64,000 nucleotides of DNA from Pseudomonas sp. ADAK13 (GTDB taxonomy: Bacteria; Pseudomonadota; Gammaproteobacteria; Pseudomonadales; Pseudomonadaceae). A program made the translations under genes and the position numbers. Of the stretch, positions 61,306-64,000 are shown one piece after another; within the stretch, counting starts at the first letter, position 1; every line of letters begins with the position of its first letter. Under the pieces are notes generated by a model, which saw only the letters and a program-made list of their open reading frames with translations, was not told the origin of the DNA and made no database searches. The DNA lies in contig NZ_CP052860.1 in assembly GCF_012935715.1 (NCBI RefSeq), positions 4,030,001 through 4,094,000 on the forward strand, given 5' to 3'.

Positions 61306-61798
61306 GGGTAACTCTGTTTGGATGAAGTGCACGAAGGACAGTCGCCGATGCTACGCAAGCAGCGGCGAAGGTGTCTAGAACAGCCTTTTGCCGCAGAGTT
61401 CAGTTTCATCAAACGGCCTGTGACGCCACGTCGCGCCTGTCAGGCTTGACACTGTCGCGTTAAAACCCGCGATTTAGAGCTGTCAATTGGCCAAACAGCG
61501 CATATCGGCGGTTTGCCGTGATATTCTGCGCGCCGTCTTGGTCTAGTCTTTCTCCGGTGCGTACACCCGTATACGTCCCGGCGGTTGGCTGTCGCCCAGG
61601 TAGCTGAAGCCAATAATGATAAGAAGTCAGCGCAGAAGGGACATAAAAGTGAGGTCGATACGTCGGCCTTGTGTGCCCACCCTGCGGTCCCCGAATGAAT
61701 GTGCAAACCCCGCGGTGCGTTGCCTGGCGCAGCGTGATTGAGGGTTGCCCATGATCAGGGGCAGTGGGGCGGATGGCGTTCTATCATAGGTGCTACTG
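61306..61798. other. 493-nt divergent region between MFS gene and mqo
   Basis: No gene is supported. A TTGACA occurs at 61446-61451 without a well-spaced -10. The mqo start is preceded by AGGTG about 6 nt away. Nothing else stands out; the length suggests a long mqo leader or several promoters. Confidence 0.5.
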
Positions 61799-63445
61799 AT
61801 GTTTAAAAAAGTAAACACTGCCCTGCTGGGGCTGGCTTTGTCGATGGGGATCACCTCCGTTCACGCGGAAGAGGCAAAGAAAGTCGATGTGCTGCTGATC
61901 GGCGGCGGCATCATGAGTGCGACCCTGGGTGTGTGGCTCAACGAGCTCCAACCGGACTGGTCGATGGAGATGGTCGAGCGCCTGGATGGCGTGGCCGAAG
62001 AAAGCTCCAACGGCTGGAACAACGCCGGTACCGGTCACTCGGCCCTGGCTGAGCTGAACTACACCCCGGAAGACAAGAACGGCAACGTTGAAATCCCGAA
62101 AGCGGTCGAGATCAACGAAGCGTTCCAGATCTCCCGTCAGTTCTGGTCCTGGCAGGTTCAGCAGGGCGTCCTGAAGAACCCGCGTTCGTTCATCAACTCC
62201 ACACCGCACATGAGCTTTGTGTGGGGCGATGACAACATCAAGTTCCTGAAGAAGCGTTATGAAGCGCTGCAGGCGAGCCCGCTGTTTGCCGGCATGCAGT
62301 ACTCCGAAGACCCGGTGCAGATCAAGAAATGGGTCCCGCTGATGATGGAAGGGCGTGACCCGAACCAGAAAATCGCGGCCACCTGGACCCCAATCGGTAC
62401 CGACGTGAACTTCGGCGAGATCACCCGCCAGTTCGTCGCTCACCTGCAAACTACGCCGAAGTTCGACCTGAAACTGTCGAGCGAAGTGCAGGACATCACC
62501 AAGAACGCCGATGGCACCTGGCGTGTCAGCTACAAAAACCTGAAAGACGGCACCAAGACTGAAACCGACGCCAAGTTCGTGTTCATCGGCGCCGGCGGCG
62601 GTGCACTGCACCTGCTGCAGAAGTCGGGCATTCCTGAAGCCAAGGAATACGCCGGTTTCCCTGTGGGCGGTTCGTTCCTCGTGACCGATAACCCAACGAT
62701 TGCCGAGCAGCACCTGGCCAAGGCCTACGGTAAAGCTTCGGTTGGCGCACCGCCGATGTCGGTTCCGCACCTGGACACCCGCGTGCTGGATGGCAAGCGC
62801 GTGATTCTGTTTGGCCCATTCGCCACCTTCTCGACCAAGTTCCTGAAAGAAGGCTCGTACCTGGACCTGCTGACCAGCACCACCACCCACAACATCTGGC
62901 CAATGACCAAAGTCGGTATCCGCGAATACCCACTGGTCGAGTACCTCGCCGGCCAACTGATGCTGTCGGATGACGACCGCTTCAAGGCACTGCAAGAGTA
63001 CTTCCCGAACGCCAAGAAAGAAGACTGGCGCCTGTGGCAAGCCGGTCAGCGCGTGCAGATCATCAAGCGTGACGAAGAACAGGGCGGCGTCCTGAAACTC
63101 GGTACCGAAGTGGTCAGCTCCGCCGACAACACCATTGCAGGCCTGTTGGGTGCATCGCCAGGCGCGTCCACCGCGGCTCCGATCATGCTGACCGTGCTGC
63201 AGAAAGTGTTCAAGGAACAGGTTGCGTCCCCGGCCTGGCAGGAAAAGCTGCACCAGATCGTGCCGAGCTACGGCACCAAGCTGAACGACAGCCCTGAAGC
63301 TGTGGCTAAAGAATGGGCCTACACCGCCAACATTCTGCAGCTGACGCCTCCACCAGCGATTCCGCAGCTGACTGCGCCTAAAGCCACCGAGGCTGCCAAG
63401 CCTGCGGCTGAGCCAAGCAAGCCCGCTTCTGACATCGCACTGTAA
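61799..63445 (+). CDS. mqo: malate:quinone oxidoreductase
   Basis: A 548-residue FAD-dependent enzyme that oxidises malate to oxaloacetate and passes electrons to quinone. The FAD motif is [20 protein letters not shown] (about 29-48), with Mqo blocks [34 protein letters not shown] and [20 protein letters not shown]. Unlike most Mqo the protein starts with a signal-peptide-like segment ([22 protein letters not shown]) and has an Ala/Pro-rich tail (about 515-548). ATG 61799 lies right after the in-frame ATG-less leader; upstream Met codons add only three residues. Confidence 0.93.
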   Translation: MFKKVNTALLGLALSMGITSVHAEEAKKVDVLLIGGGIMSATLGVWLNELQPDWSMEMVERLDGVAEESSNGWNNAGTGHSALAELNYTPEDKNGNVEIPKAVEINEAFQISRQFWSWQVQQGVLKNPRSFINSTPHMSFVWGDDNIKFLKKRYEALQASPLFAGMQYSEDPVQIKKWVPLMMEGRDPNQKIAATWTPIGTDVNFGEITRQFVAHLQTTPKFDLKLSSEVQDITKNADGTWRVSYKNLKDGTKTETDAKFVFIGAGGGALHLLQKSGIPEAKEYAGFPVGGSFLVTDNPTIAEQHLAKAYGKASVGAPPMSVPHLDTRVLDGKRVILFGPFATFSTKFLKEGSYLDLLTSTTTHNIWPMTKVGIREYPLVEYLAGQLMLSDDDRFKALQEYFPNAKKEDWRLWQAGQRVQIIKRDEEQGGVLKLGTEVVSSADNTIAGLLGASPGASTAAPIMLTVLQKVFKEQVASPAWQEKLHQIVPSYGTKLNDSPEAVAKEWAYTANILQLTPPPAIPQLTAPKATEAAKPAAEPSKPASDIAL

Positions 63446-63484
63446 GACGTGGGTGAGGTCCTGACTCAGGACCCCGCCGATGTG

Positions 63485-63522
63485 AAAAGCCCGCTGAACC
63501 GGTAACGGTCAGCGGGCTTTTT
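63485..63522. terminator. bidirectional terminator mqo / HD-GYP gene
   Basis: AAAAGCCCGCTGA / TCAGCGGGCTTTTT stem between convergent genes. Confidence 0.9.
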
Positions 63523-63534
63523 GTTGGCTGCGGA

Positions 63535-64000
63535 TCAAGCGTCTTCAGTCCGGTTCACGTCCAGGTAGGGCTGGATATCCACGGCATCAATCAACTCGTC
63601 GGGCAAGTAACGCCTGGCGTACTCAAGGTAGATGCCCGAGCGCAGGAACAGGTCGAAAATCTCCGGGTCGATGTGTTGGTCTTTTTTCATGCCCACCATG
63701 ATCTTGATCGCCTCGGATAGCGTCTTGCCCTTTTTGTAGGGCCGGTCGGCGGCGGTCAATGCCTCGAAGATGTCCGCGATCCCCATCATGCGTGCCGGCC
63801 AGCTCATTTGCTCGCGGGTGAGGCGTTTCGGGTAGCCGTTGCCGTCCATTTTTTCGTGGTGACCGCCGGCTATTTCCGGGACGTCCTGGAGGTGGCGCGG
63901 GAACGGCAGTTTTTCCAGCATGCTGATGGTCTGGATGATGTGTTCGTTGATCTTGTAGCGCTCTTCTTCGGTCAGGGTGCCGCGGCCGATACACAGGTTG
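63535..64000 (-). CDS. HD-GYP domain protein, C-terminal part
   Basis: The last 155 codons of a gene that enters from the right edge. It reads GTLTEEERYKINEHIIQTIS, then HHEKMDGNGYPKRLTREQMS, the GYP signature of HD-GYP c-di-GMP phosphodiesterases (HHExxxGxGYP), followed by ARMMGIADIFEALTAADRPY and KGKTLSEAIKIMV. Such proteins degrade c-di-GMP. The first HD motif and any sensory domain lie outside the window. Confidence 0.85.
   Translation of the reverse strand, partial: NLCIGRGTLTEEERYKINEHIIQTISMLEKLPFPRHLQDVPEIAGGHHEKMDGNGYPKRLTREQMSWPARMMGIADIFEALTAADRPYKKGKTLSEAIKIMVGMKKDQHIDPEIFDLFLRSGIYLEYARRYLPDELIDAVDIQPYLDVNRTEDA

Overview
The window is a high-GC, gene-dense chromosomal segment of a fluorescent Pseudomonas, most likely of the P. 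fluorescens group. Three things support this: the gene families, a gene order that matches several P. aeruginosa PAO1 blocks as I remember them, and many P. fluorescens-type REP/REPIN palindromes (cores like GTGGGAGCGGGCTTGC) between genes. Family and synteny statements come from memory and reading; no search was run.

Layout. 1-5.5 kb: the start of an Aer-like chemoreceptor, a CPBP protease, aconitase acnA, rlmM and tusA. 5.5-15.7 kb: a MATE exporter, pdxB, a small conserved protein, an ABC exporter, lytic transglycosylase slt, ABC-F protein uup, a universal stress protein and a short membrane-anchored protein. 16-27 kb: the fatty-acid oxidation and SOS block, with fadB-fadA, a DUF1653 protein, topA, two small conserved genes, sulA-lexA (two SOS boxes), psrA and nagZ. 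PsrA-type operators of the same 27-nt design lie in front of both psrA and fadB. 27-45 kb: a SWIM/SNF2 helicase, csiV, mfd, a long-form GAPDH, an MHS transporter, a chalcone-isomerase-like protein, apbE, transhydrogenase sthA, a glycerophosphodiesterase, a PilZ protein and lolC-lolD-lolE. 45-54 kb: copSR with a divergent cupredoxin, queF, a DUF4404 protein, a degenerate phosphonatase-like protein, mlaA, a response-regulator phosphatase with its STAS partner, and tal.

54-60 kb is the accessory part. An IS110-family element sits inside a REP sequence. Its transposase has a frameshift, but its 5' leader still folds into two stem-loops. The first loop carries two short guides that match the two halves of the interrupted REP, as expected of an IS110 bridge RNA. 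Beyond dusA, on its 5' side, is an A+T-rich island with an unrecognised polytopic membrane protein and a GrlR-like protein. Next comes a structured leader resembling phage C4 antisense RNA, in front of a DUF6124 gene, then a small lipoprotein. The window ends with an MFS exporter, a malate:quinone oxidoreductase that has an apparent signal peptide, and the C-terminal end of an HD-GYP protein.

Most of the window is housekeeping DNA. The observations most worth following are the REP-targeting bridge RNA, the C4-like leader with two complementary flanking copies of its loop, the paired PsrA operators, the membrane protein beside dusA, and several proteins with lost or unexpected key features (phosphonatase-like, Mqo, MlaA, ApbE).
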